Source of the DNA: Acinetobacter pittii ANC 4050
GTDB taxonomy: Bacteria; Pseudomonadota; Gammaproteobacteria; Pseudomonadales; Moraxellaceae
DNA: 64,000 nt
Assembly: GCF_000399685.1 (NCBI RefSeq)
Contig: NZ_KB976987.1
Location: forward strand, 2,089,647 to 2,153,646
Reading direction: 5' to 3'
Both the position numbers and the translations under genes were made by a program. Shown here one piece after another: positions 29,890 to 37,580 of the stretch (its first letter is position 1; every line of letters begins with the position of its first letter). The notes below the pieces were generated by a model, which made no database searches, had not been told where the DNA came from, and worked only from the letters and a program-made list of their open reading frames with translations.

Positions 29890-30034
29890 ACCTTGCGTCC
29901 TCATTTTGTTTTATATACAAAACATAATTTGATTTTCAAAACACAAGCTAAGCATAATCCCCTTGATCATTTTTTGTCAAAGTAAAAATAAATATAAAAT
30001 TCATTAATTTAGTAAATTTTAAATATTTTGTTAC

Positions 30035-30050
30035 GTTTCAAACAAGAAAC
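30035..30050. promoter_or_regulatory. candidate operator in the IclR/ferredoxin divergent region
   Basis: GTTTC (30035-30039) and GAAAC (30046-30050) form an inverted repeat with a 6-base spacer inside the divergent region 29890-30162. A second element, GTTTT-N6-AAAAC, lies nearer the ferredoxin gene. Either could bind the IclR-type regulator. The arms are short and the region is AT-rich, so chance is not excluded. Confidence 0.35.
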
Positions 30051-30162
30051 AAAGTTTTAAATATAAAAATTGTTTTATGCATTTTTAACAATTACAATGG
30101 TTATAAAATAAAGCAGCATGCCCCAAATTGAACCTTGTTTTATTTATAGGAAAAAGAGACGA

Positions 30163-30975
30163 ATGAGCCTAGCGATTGAAGAAGATTCTCAAGAATCAGA
30201 AACAACAAAAAATGATGATCGATATTTAGTACCCGGACTTGTGCGGGGTTTAGCTATCTTGCAAGCATTTAACCAACAAGCGCAAGAAATGACAATTACA
30301 GAAATCGCTGAAATTTTAGAAGTGAACCGTTCTAGTGCATTTCGTCTGATCTATACACTGGAATCTTGTGGTTATTTAAGAAAAGCATCTCAAAAAACTT
30401 ATGCTCTCGATTCTAAAGTGATGGAACTTGGTTTTAACAGTTTATCTAAACTTTCATTACTCGATTTATCGACCCCTTTAATGAAAGAACTACGTGATCA
30501 AACCAAACTTGCGGTGCATCTTTCAATTTTAGAAGGTACTCATATTGTCTTTGTAAATAACATTCAGTCGATGGGAACATTCACGAGTAACATTAGCTTA
30601 GGCACCCGCTGGCCTGCTCATGCCACCGTGATTGGTCAAATGTTACTGTCTGATTTACCTGAAACAGAAGTACGTCAGCGTTACCGTAACTTTAGCGATT
30701 GGGACAGTTTCTCTGACCTGACGCCAACCAATTTAAAAGCTTTATTGCAAAGGCTGTCGTACGTAAAAACTCAAAAAACTATGGTGAGTTGGGGTCATTA
30801 TAATCATGATATGGCAGCCTGCGCGGCACCTATTTTTAAACAGTCAAATGGTAAAATGGTCGCTGTTATTTCTGTAAGTTGCCCAATTACGACGTATGAT
30901 GAAAGAACATTTAAAGAAGATATCGCAAGTCTTGTTATTGAAACCGCAAATAAAATTTCCAAATTTATTTATTAA
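30163..30975 (+). CDS. IclR-family transcriptional regulator
   Basis: The protein of about 270 residues has an N-terminal winged helix (MTITEIAEILEVNRSSAFRL) and a C-terminal IclR effector domain. The ATG at 30163 is preferred because AGGAAAAAGAG stands just before it; the longer frame starts at 30118. It is divergent from the 14-gene catabolic run and is the obvious candidate for its pathway-specific regulator, probably responding to the substrate or an intermediate. IclR proteins such as PcaU and PobR play this role for aromatic pathways in Acinetobacter. Confidence 0.9.
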   Translation: MSLAIEEDSQESETTKNDDRYLVPGLVRGLAILQAFNQQAQEMTITEIAEILEVNRSSAFRLIYTLESCGYLRKASQKTYALDSKVMELGFNSLSKLSLLDLSTPLMKELRDQTKLAVHLSILEGTHIVFVNNIQSMGTFTSNISLGTRWPAHATVIGQMLLSDLPETEVRQRYRNFSDWDSFSDLTPTNLKALLQRLSYVKTQKTMVSWGHYNHDMAACAAPIFKQSNGKMVAVISVSCPITTYDERTFKEDIASLVIETANKISKFIY

Positions 30976-31001
30976 AAAAAGCGACGTTAAGTCGCTTTTT
31001 T
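30974..31001. terminator. bidirectional terminator after the IclR gene
   Basis: GCGAC pairs with GTCGC across a 5-base loop, flanked by long A and T runs. It serves the IclR gene and the converging pair ending at 31022. Confidence 0.9.
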
Positions 31002-31021
31002 ATGAAAGTTTATTTTATAAA

Positions 31022-31321
31022 TTAGAAGTTACTTTCAAATACTTTCCCATTCATATCCTGAAAAACAAGTATCGAATGATGCTCTTTAATATCAAACTTT
31101 AAATACTGCTTTTTAAACTGAATAATTGCATAAAACTCTTCAGCACCATCATCTAAACCTGTCGCAGAAATCTGGCTGCCTTGTGGAAATTTCTTAAGCC
31201 ATGCAGCGTTATAAAAATCAGATACCGAATTAAATTCACAATACTTTTCTGGCTCTGCCATTATTTTTGCAGCAATTTGATCAAACTGTTGTTGTTTATA
31301 AACATCTAAGCTTAACAGCAT
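31022..31321 (-). CDS. hypothetical 99-residue protein downstream of pnuC
   Basis: I do not recognise this small soluble protein. It has no signal peptide or membrane segment and is acidic and aromatic-rich. It begins 14 bases after the pnuC stop codon, so it is probably cotranscribed with pnuC. A role near nicotinamide riboside use is only a guess from position. Confidence 0.7.
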   Translation of the reverse strand: MLLSLDVYKQQQFDQIAAKIMAEPEKYCEFNSVSDFYNAAWLKKFPQGSQISATGLDDGAEEFYAIIQFKKQYLKFDIKEHHSILVFQDMNGKVFESNF

Positions 31322-31335
31322 GATCGCTCTCCAAA

Positions 31336-31917
31336 TTAAAGCTGGTTTGAGGCCAAAAGCTGTTTCTTTTTAACCTTTTCCCATTGATACCAACCATAAG
31401 CTGCCATCAATACAAATGCTGCATACAAAGCGGCTGTTAAAAATAAATCTTTATAGATAAACATCCCGACATAAATAATATCGACAAATACCCAAAGTAT
31501 CCAAGTCGCAATATGCTTTCGACTCGTCCAATAGGTTGCCAGTAAACTAAATGCTGCCAGTTGTGAGTCGAGCATCGGTACTGCTGCATCGGTAAAGTTT
31601 TTAAGAATTAAACCAAACAGTAAACCACCTACCGCGGCAATAACCATTTGAATGATAGCGGTTTGAACTCTAATTGGTTCAATTCGAATGTCATGATCTT
31701 GCTGTTTTCCCTTAAGCCAGTAGTAGAAGCCATAAAAATTTACGACCATAAAAAAGAACTGCAAAATTGTTTCGCCATATAGCTTAAATTCGTAAAACAA
31801 ATAAGCATACAAAACAAAGGCAAAGAAATTAAACAGCCAACACCACATATTACGGATGACAGTTAATCCGACTCCAATCAGGCTAATCAAGACCGCGAAA
31901 ATTTCTAGAGGTGACAT
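31336..31917 (-). CDS. pnuC: nicotinamide riboside transporter
   Basis: This 193-residue inner-membrane protein has about seven hydrophobic segments. The NFYGFYYW motif in the middle and the tryptophan-rich end (IATWILWVFVDIIYVG, YGWYQW) are typical of PnuC, which imports nicotinamide riboside by facilitated diffusion for NAD salvage. The length is within the family range. No NadR kinase gene is near, so the phosphorylating partner must lie elsewhere. Confidence 0.9.
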   Translation of the reverse strand: MSPLEIFAVLISLIGVGLTVIRNMWCWLFNFFAFVLYAYLFYEFKLYGETILQFFFMVVNFYGFYYWLKGKQQDHDIRIEPIRVQTAIIQMVIAAVGGLLFGLILKNFTDAAVPMLDSQLAAFSLLATYWTSRKHIATWILWVFVDIIYVGMFIYKDLFLTAALYAAFVLMAAYGWYQWEKVKKKQLLASNQL

Positions 31918-32033
31918 AAAAGAAGCTGCTTATTGAGATCAATTTGACGGGGGTATTATGAGAAAAATATGAAGTTAAGCAAACTACTAATTTAATATAA
32001 TCAAAAAATCTATGGTTTATGCTTGAATATAAT

Positions 32034-32061
32034 TTGTACTTTTCTATTTCTATGTTATAAA
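32034..32061 (+). promoter_or_regulatory. predicted sigma-70 promoter of the leader RNA
   Basis: TTGTAC (32034-32039) and TATAAA (32056-32061) are separated by 16 bases. Transcription would start near 32068 and end at the terminator at 32281 unless it reads through. Confidence 0.45.
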
Positions 32062-32067
32062 AATTAC

Positions 32068-32281
32068 ATCTGTATTTTTAATATACTTATCATGTTTTTA
32101 CCTAAAGCCCAATACTGTCTAGCGCGTCAATTATACGCCCCAAAGATTAAGTTCGATGTGGTCAATTGGCGACGTCCTAATTTTGGACAATTTGGCGCTT
32201 TAGATACGAAAATCGAGATATTTAATTTGTAATATATCCCCTGATTTTCATCACAAGCCGCCATAAAACGCGGCTTTTTTT
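32068..32281 (+). ncRNA. candidate leader or small RNA, possibly with a 46-residue peptide
   Basis: Between the predicted start and the terminator lies a frame from ATG 32092 to TAA 32232 encoding 46 residues, with no clear ribosome binding site. The same stretch holds short inverted repeats such as GTCC-TAATTTT-GGAC. It could be a regulatory RNA, an attenuator controlling the downstream transporter, or a small protein gene. No known RNA family was recognised. Confidence 0.4.
32255..32281 (+). terminator. terminator upstream of the DMT transporter gene
   Basis: AAGCCGC (32255-32261) pairs with GCGGCTT (32270-32276) across an 8-base loop and is followed by seven T. It lies in front of a gene on the same strand, not behind one, which is why a leader or small RNA is suspected. 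Confidence 0.88.
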
Positions 32282-32324
32282 ATGCCCTTTTAAAACACAA
32301 AGAACAAACTTTCTGGAGCTTTAT

Positions 32325-33269
32325 ATGAAACCATTATTTGAACAACAGAGTATATCCACCCCGCAGATTCAGCCGGCTGTAGCATTATCTTCATCCCCGA
32401 CTCGCCTTGCTACAGCCGGCCAATTTCTTGCTGTCGTCATTATTTGGTCGCTTACTCCACTCGCAGCCGTCTGGACAGTACAAGAAATTCACTGGGCATG
32501 GGGATTATTTATTCGATTCACTTTGGCTATTCCAATCGCCTTGCTGTGTCTAAGATTTTTTCGTTTAAAGCTCATCTTTAGTAAAAAAGCTGTTTTAAGT
32601 TATTGTGCTGGAGCCATTGGCTTATTTGGTTCAATGGCCTTTTGCTACATGGGTGCAGATAAAGTCCCATCTGCCATTATTTCAATTATTTACGGCACCT
32701 CTCCGTTGCTATCTGGACTGATTAGCTCCTTTTTATTAGGACGTGAACGTTTTTCAGTATGGCAATGGCTTGGACTCGGTATTGCTCTTGTCGGAATGAG
32801 TTTTACTTTAGGGCTGTCTTCATCAGGTTTTCAGCTCAACCGCATCGGTATTATATTAGAACTGATTGCTATGCTGTTTTATGTCTTGTCGACGTTTGCC
32901 GTGAAATCTGTGGGAGCGCATATTCCACCCATTACACAAATGACAGGTGCTACCCTTGTCTCATGGGTCGGTTATGTATGCTTGTTACCTTTCTTTTGGT
33001 CACATCTTCCCACTGAATTTCCAAGCTTGAAAATTTCGCTAGCAGTATTCTACAGCGCGGTCTTTTCCTCTGTGCTTGCCATGATTTTTTATTATCAACT
33101 CATCAAAATACTACAACCAACGACTGTGCTACTTATTACCATTATCACCCCAGTGTTAGCCACATTTTGGGGAACATGGTTCAACCATGAACAGCTCAGC
33201 TCACATCTTATTTTAGGTTTAACCTTGTTATGCCTAGGACTAATGATGTATTCACGACGCTCTGCATAA
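32325..33269 (+). CDS. DMT-superfamily (EamA) transporter
   Basis: This 314-residue inner-membrane protein has about ten hydrophobic segments arranged as two EamA repeats. The second repeat contains AVFSSVLAMIFYYQLIKILQPTTV. EamA proteins export or import amino acids and other small metabolites; the substrate here is unknown. A good ribosome binding site (TGGAG) precedes the ATG. A terminator stands upstream in the leader and another behind the gene, so it is transcribed alone. Confidence 0.85.
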   Translation: MKPLFEQQSISTPQIQPAVALSSSPTRLATAGQFLAVVIIWSLTPLAAVWTVQEIHWAWGLFIRFTLAIPIALLCLRFFRLKLIFSKKAVLSYCAGAIGLFGSMAFCYMGADKVPSAIISIIYGTSPLLSGLISSFLLGRERFSVWQWLGLGIALVGMSFTLGLSSSGFQLNRIGIILELIAMLFYVLSTFAVKSVGAHIPPITQMTGATLVSWVGYVCLLPFFWSHLPTEFPSLKISLAVFYSAVFSSVLAMIFYYQLIKILQPTTVLLITIITPVLATFWGTWFNHEQLSSHLILGLTLLCLGLMMYSRRSA

Positions 33270-33275
33270 TTTTTT

Positions 33276-33306
33276 AAAACCTGACAAATTTATTTGTCAG
33301 GTTTTA
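33276..33306 (+). terminator. terminator after the DMT transporter gene
   Basis: A 13-bp perfect stem built on AAAACCTGACAAA and TTTGTCAGGTTTT closes a 4-base loop and ends in T residues. Confidence 0.9.
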
Positions 33307-33406
33307 CTTTTAAGTATTATTGGTAACATTCACCATAAAATAAGAACTTAGTTTTACTTTCATCACCCCTTTATTTTTTGCTTACTAAGTAGTCAACAAA
33401 TTGTAT

Positions 33407-33435
33407 TTGACACTTTTTAAACGATCGTTTAAAAA
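33407..33435 (+). promoter_or_regulatory. promoter and TetR-type operator of the crotonase operon
   Basis: A consensus -35 TTGACA (33407-33412) directly abuts a perfect 22-bp palindrome at 33414-33435 whose core is AAACGATCGTTT. The palindrome fills the space where RNA polymerase must contact the promoter, 32 bases before the ATG at 33468. The third gene of the operon encodes a TetR regulator, the probable ligand-responsive repressor of this site. Confidence 0.75.
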
Positions 33436-33467
33436 CTTATTAAAAATAAACAAAGGACATCGGAAAA

Positions 33468-34256
33468 ATGTCAAATCAAGAAGGAAAAGTCAGCCGTGAA
33501 ACTCGCGGACATATTTTTTTAATTGGTCTAGATCGGGCAGCAAAACGTAATGCCTTTGATAGCTACCTGATTAAAGATTTATCACTGGCGCTTACCGAAT
33601 ATGAAAATAATGATGCTCTTCGCTGTGCAATTATCTTTGCTCATGGCGACCATTTTACGGCCGGATTAGATCTAGTTGAGCTACAACCCAAGCTTGCTAC
33701 AGGTGTTTTTGATTTTAGTGATGAAGAAGTGAACCCTTGGGGTACAGTTGGACGAAAACTGAGTAAACCATTGATTGTTGCGGTACAAGGTTATTGCTAC
33801 ACCGCTGGTATCGAACTCTTTCTGAATGCAGATATTGCTTTAGCAAGCGAAAATACCCAGTTTGCACAGATGGAAGTGCAACGTGGCATCTTACCTTTTG
33901 GTGGAGCAACTGCACGTTTTGTTCAGGCTGCTGGCTGGGCAAAAGCCATGCGCTACTTACTCACCGGTGACTCTTTTGATGCAAAAGCGGCCTTTGATAT
34001 GAACCTGATTACAGAAATATGCCCTGAAGGTACGGAGCTCAACCGTGCAATAGAACTCGCTGAACATATTGCTCAAGCAGCCCCTCTTGCTGTAAAAGCC
34101 ACCCTTGCTTCTGCCCGTGAAGCCATTAATGAAGGTTATGAAACTGCTTTTACCCAATTACAGGGCCATCTTCAACCTTTACTCACCACAGAAGATGTTC
34201 AAGAAGGTGTGTTTGCCATGTTGCAAAAAAGACCGCCTATTTTTAAAGGTAAATAA
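33468..34256 (+). CDS. enoyl-CoA hydratase/isomerase (crotonase) family protein
   Basis: This 262-residue crotonase-fold protein has the CoA-binding and oxyanion segments ALRCAIIFAHGDHFTAGLDL and AVQGYCYTAGIELFLNADI. The family hydrates, isomerises or otherwise transforms acyl-CoA thioesters. The glutamates usual in true hydratases are not both obvious, so the exact reaction is open. It is the first gene of a three-gene operon with an alpha/beta hydrolase and a TetR regulator, pointing to inducible handling of a fatty or acyl compound. Confidence 0.85.
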   Translation: MSNQEGKVSRETRGHIFLIGLDRAAKRNAFDSYLIKDLSLALTEYENNDALRCAIIFAHGDHFTAGLDLVELQPKLATGVFDFSDEEVNPWGTVGRKLSKPLIVAVQGYCYTAGIELFLNADIALASENTQFAQMEVQRGILPFGGATARFVQAAGWAKAMRYLLTGDSFDAKAAFDMNLITEICPEGTELNRAIELAEHIAQAAPLAVKATLASAREAINEGYETAFTQLQGHLQPLLTTEDVQEGVFAMLQKRPPIFKGK

Positions 34257-34291
34257 AATTTCATCACACTAGAAAAATAAAGAGAAAAGCA

Positions 34292-35170
34292 ATGCAATCA
34301 GCAACTCAAATCAATGAACAGCTTAGCCAAACTGTACAATTCCCCGCTTTAGATGGTTATCAACTCAAGGGCACACGTTACTTTACAACGACACCAGCTA
34401 AAGCAAATATTGTCGTTGCGGGAGCAACGGGCGTGCCACATGAGTTTTACCGTCGCTTCGCTGAATATATGACGCAATTTGGCTATCAGATATTCACGTT
34501 TGACTATCGAGGCGTTGGAAAATCGAGCCCAAAATCTTTAAAAGGATTTGATATGTCTTATTTAGACTGGGGCAAACTCGATTTAGCAGGTGCAATTGAA
34601 TATCTATCAAAAGAGCCATTACCTCTTTTCATGGTTGGTCATTCCTATGGTGGCCATGCACTAGGTTTGCTACCTAATCATGATAAATTATTGGCTTGCT
34701 ATACATTTGGTACAGGTGCAGGTTGGCACGGCTATATGCCACTGAAAGAACGCTTTAAAGTGCAAGTGATCTGGAATATCGTGTTTCCACCTATTGTTGC
34801 TGTGACAGGTTATTTGCCTTGGAGCAAATTTAATATGGGTTCTGATTTACCCCTCAATGTTTATAAACAATGGCGTAAATGGTGTAAAAACCCTAAGTAT
34901 TTTTTTGCCGACCCAGAACAGCAACACTTAATTGAACAATATGCTACTGTCAAAATTCCAATTTATGCGGTCTCTGCCCTAGATGATGATTGGGCTTTAC
35001 CTGCTTCATGTCGCGCATTTATGCAACATTATCAACAAGCTCAAGTCTCATACGTCAGTCTTCAACCTCAAGATGTTGCTATGAAAACCATTGGCCACAT
35101 GGGCTACTTTAAAAAAGATGCCGAACACATCTGGAATAAAATCCGCACCACTTTTGATGTTTTTTTATAA
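34292..35170 (+). CDS. alpha/beta hydrolase
   Basis: This 292-residue serine hydrolase has the nucleophile elbow GHSYGGHALG near residue 117, an acid in SALDDDWALP and a C-terminal histidine in TIGHMGYF. The beginning (FDYRGVGKSSP) is typical of the serine aminopeptidase/lysophospholipase-like group. It lies 35 bases after the crotonase gene and 28 before the TetR gene, so the three are cotranscribed. Substrate unknown, likely an ester or thioester related to the crotonase substrate. Confidence 0.83.
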   Translation: MQSATQINEQLSQTVQFPALDGYQLKGTRYFTTTPAKANIVVAGATGVPHEFYRRFAEYMTQFGYQIFTFDYRGVGKSSPKSLKGFDMSYLDWGKLDLAGAIEYLSKEPLPLFMVGHSYGGHALGLLPNHDKLLACYTFGTGAGWHGYMPLKERFKVQVIWNIVFPPIVAVTGYLPWSKFNMGSDLPLNVYKQWRKWCKNPKYFFADPEQQHLIEQYATVKIPIYAVSALDDDWALPASCRAFMQHYQQAQVSYVSLQPQDVAMKTIGHMGYFKKDAEHIWNKIRTTFDVFL

Positions 35171-35198
35171 ATCTGCTTTATGTTTTGGATAATGTGAA

Positions 35199-35759
35199 AT
35201 GAGACCGCAAAAACTGACCAAAGAAGACCTGCTTAAGCACTGTGCTTTGCAGTTCAAAACTTACGGATATGCAGGAACGAGCATGGACATGCTGGCAAAA
35301 GCTTGCGGTCTCACCAAAGCTTCTTTTTATTATTATTATCCAAATAAAGAAGCGCTTTTGCTTGAAGTGTTAAATGGCACTCATCAATATTTAATCCATT
35401 CTTTATTTAGAACGACTGCAAGTTCAGAACTCTCAGCCATTGAGCGTTTTGAGCAAATGCATAAACGTGCTGTGCAGTTTTTTACCCAAGGGGTAAATGG
35501 TTGTCTGATTGGGGTAATTTCAATGGAAGCGGCGTATGGTTCACCTGAAATTTTAGCCAAAATACGTAGTATTTTTCAGGACTGGCAACTGGCTATTCAG
35601 TCTATTTTTGCTTGTTGCATTGCTCAAGATCAAGCTGAGATTTTAGCAAAACAAAGTATTGCTGATTATGAAGGAGCGATCTTGATGTACCGTGTCACTC
35701 ATGATGAGTTTTACATCAATCAAGTTAAGCAACGTATTCTTGGACTTCTTCATTCTTAA
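35199..35759 (+). CDS. TetR/AcrR-family transcriptional regulator
   Basis: This 186-residue protein has an N-terminal TetR helix-turn-helix (TSMDMLAKACGLTKASFYYY) followed by a helical ligand domain. It is the last gene of the crotonase operon. It probably represses the operon through the 22-bp palindrome in front of the first gene, which would make the operon autoregulated. Effector unknown, possibly an acyl-CoA or fatty acid. Confidence 0.88.
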   Translation: MRPQKLTKEDLLKHCALQFKTYGYAGTSMDMLAKACGLTKASFYYYYPNKEALLLEVLNGTHQYLIHSLFRTTASSELSAIERFEQMHKRAVQFFTQGVNGCLIGVISMEAAYGSPEILAKIRSIFQDWQLAIQSIFACCIAQDQAEILAKQSIADYEGAILMYRVTHDEFYINQVKQRILGLLHS

Positions 35760-35763
35760 AAAA

Positions 35764-35792
35764 ATAAAGCCCACTTAACGTGGGCTTCCTTT
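35764..35792. terminator. bidirectional terminator between the TetR gene and pgaD
   Basis: AAGCCCAC (35767-35774) pairs with GTGGGCTT (35780-35787). The T run is strongest on the minus strand, serving the pga genes, but the hairpin can also stop the TetR operon. Confidence 0.85.
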
Positions 35793-35804
35793 TCTGGGTA
35801 ATCG

Positions 35805-36224
35805 TTATTCAACTCTAACGATTTTACCTAATTCATCATGGTGAATGACTGTAATTTTCTGACTACGTCCCTGCTCAATTTCATGTTCAGGTAAATCAAA
35901 ATAGCGTGCATAGTCATCTGTCTGTTTGGCTTTAAGCGCATTACCACCAACACGACGCTCCGGTAGCACATGGCTCCATAACAATAAGCAAATTGCGCAA
36001 CCAATTAATGCTGTAATGCCATGTTCAATGCCTACACCAAAGGCATTAAACAAACGATGAACCAAATGTGTTTTTTGAAGCTCAGCCAATACCCAGATCA
36101 GTACAAACGGACGCCACAACAACAACCAAACCGCCCACATCATGGCTGTGCTTGTTGTAGAAGCATAGCGTTTATGCCATGGTAATTGACGGCGTAAATC
36201 AATAATCAACGAATTTGTCTTCAT
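35805..36224 (-). CDS. pgaD: PNAG biosynthesis protein PgaD
   Basis: This 139-residue inner-membrane protein has two hydrophobic segments, at about 25-45 and 72-90. It matches the PgaD role of assisting the PgaC glycosyltransferase in making poly-beta-1,6-N-acetylglucosamine. In E. coli PgaD stabilises PgaC and takes part in cyclic-di-GMP activation. It is the last gene of the pgaBCD run, 83 bases after pgaC. Confidence 0.85.
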   Translation of the reverse strand: MKTNSLIIDLRRQLPWHKRYASTTSTAMMWAVWLLLWRPFVLIWVLAELQKTHLVHRLFNAFGVGIEHGITALIGCAICLLLWSHVLPERRVGGNALKAKQTDDYARYFDLPEHEIEQGRSQKITVIHHDELGKIVRVE

Positions 36225-36307
36225 TTCTCTCTTTACCTAACGAAATGCTGTGGTTTTCCCCAGACATCAATACAGCACGATCTTTAAAATCTCATGACTC
36301 TTGCATT

Positions 36308-37567
36308 TCATCCACGAATGCCCCGATCCGGGCTCACCCAACGCGCACGTTTCTCATCCCCACGTTTTAAAACTTTTGGAAATGCCACGATAGTTGCCGA
36401 GATGGTGATTAGCCAAAAGACCAATGGATACCAGATCATCCAGAAATAGTTTTTTCCTAGATGTGGTTCATAACGACTATCCATCCATTTGCTTAAAGCA
36501 AACTGAATGAGACAGGTTGCCCCCAATAAAATACCGCTACCATACGGTAAAAATGGAGAGCTCACAACGGCTAAAGCAGGTACAGGTAAAATAAAATGTA
36601 CCAGCCATAATAAAGCCATCGCGAGCATTAAATAGGACCAGACTAAAGTTAAGCAAAGCTCAAACATTAAAGGCCATAAAAAGTTTAATTTCGGTTTGGT
36701 GAACACATCAATATTTTTAATTAATACCTGTGCCCCACCCATAGCCCAACGCAAACGCTGTTTCCACAAACCGTTTAGAGTTTCAGGCATTAAAATCCAG
36801 ACCAAGGCATTCGGTTCAAAACGAATGTCCCAGCCTGCGCGCTGCAATTTCCAAGTAATATCGATATCTTCAGTCAACATATTGGGTGACCAATAGTCGA
36901 CTTGGTGAACAGCACTCTTACGAAAAGCAGTAATTACACCCGATACGGTAAACAAGCGACCAAAGGTACGTTGTGCACGTTTAATCATGCCGACAATCGA
37001 TGAAAACTCACCGACCTGAATACGCCCCAGTAAAGTTGAGCGAGTACGAATACGCGGATTGCCCGTAACAGCTGCCACCGTTGGATTTTCCAGAAAATGA
37101 CGAATCATCCACTTTGCTGCATGTGGATCGAGTAAAGCATCCCCATCAATACCAATTAAAAACTCGGCATCGGTCATTAAGCTTCCAGCTTGCAACCCCA
37201 TGGCTTTACCTTGGTTTTGAGCCAAATGAACAACACGTAGTTTTTCATGTTGTGCTGCTAAGCGGTCGAGTACTTCGCCGGTATTGTCTGAGCTACCATC
37301 ATTAATCGCAATGACCTCAAAATGAGGATAGTCCAGTTTTAAAGCATGGCTGATCGTTTCCTCTGCATTATCTCCCTCATTAAAACAAGGAATTAACACA
37401 GCTACTTTTGGATAACTCTCTAATGGAGCAGGTTGATCGTAAGGCGGAGCCTGACGTTCTTTCCAATAGAAAATGATCGCGCCAATCATCCATAAATACG
37501 ACATGAATAATGGATAATAGAAAACGAATTTTAGGGCATGCGACCATATTGCAGCAAAGATTGTCAT
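36308..37567 (-). CDS. pgaC: poly-beta-1,6-N-acetylglucosamine synthase
   Basis: This 419-residue processive family 2 glycosyltransferase polymerises UDP-N-acetylglucosamine at the inner membrane. Two N-terminal and several C-terminal membrane segments flank the catalytic domain. The domain shows the expected acidic motifs INDGSSDNTG and GIDGDALLD, the catalytic base in LTEDIDITW, and the QRLRWAMGG version of the QxxRW motif. It follows pgaB by 13 bases. The product is the biofilm polysaccharide PNAG. Confidence 0.94.
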   Translation of the reverse strand: MTIFAAIWSHALKFVFYYPLFMSYLWMIGAIIFYWKERQAPPYDQPAPLESYPKVAVLIPCFNEGDNAEETISHALKLDYPHFEVIAINDGSSDNTGEVLDRLAAQHEKLRVVHLAQNQGKAMGLQAGSLMTDAEFLIGIDGDALLDPHAAKWMIRHFLENPTVAAVTGNPRIRTRSTLLGRIQVGEFSSIVGMIKRAQRTFGRLFTVSGVITAFRKSAVHQVDYWSPNMLTEDIDITWKLQRAGWDIRFEPNALVWILMPETLNGLWKQRLRWAMGGAQVLIKNIDVFTKPKLNFLWPLMFELCLTLVWSYLMLAMALLWLVHFILPVPALAVVSSPFLPYGSGILLGATCLIQFALSKWMDSRYEPHLGKNYFWMIWYPLVFWLITISATIVAFPKVLKRGDEKRARWVSPDRGIRG

Positions 37568-37580
37568 GTTTTAGCCTCAA

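Larger units (their letters stand above)
31918..32324. other. intergenic region with a possible leader RNA or small RNA
   Basis: This 407-base region separates pnuC from the DMT transporter gene. It contains a plausible promoter near 32034-32061, a 47-codon open frame and a strong terminator at 32255-32281 that stops 44 bases short of the transporter start codon. Taken together it may be an attenuator leader or an independent small RNA. Confidence 0.5.

Noticed and set aside
32023-32232. 69-codon open frame upstream of the DMT transporter
   Set aside because: It has no ribosome binding site and its first half lies over the predicted promoter. Only the part from 32092 is kept, as a possible peptide within a candidate leader RNA.
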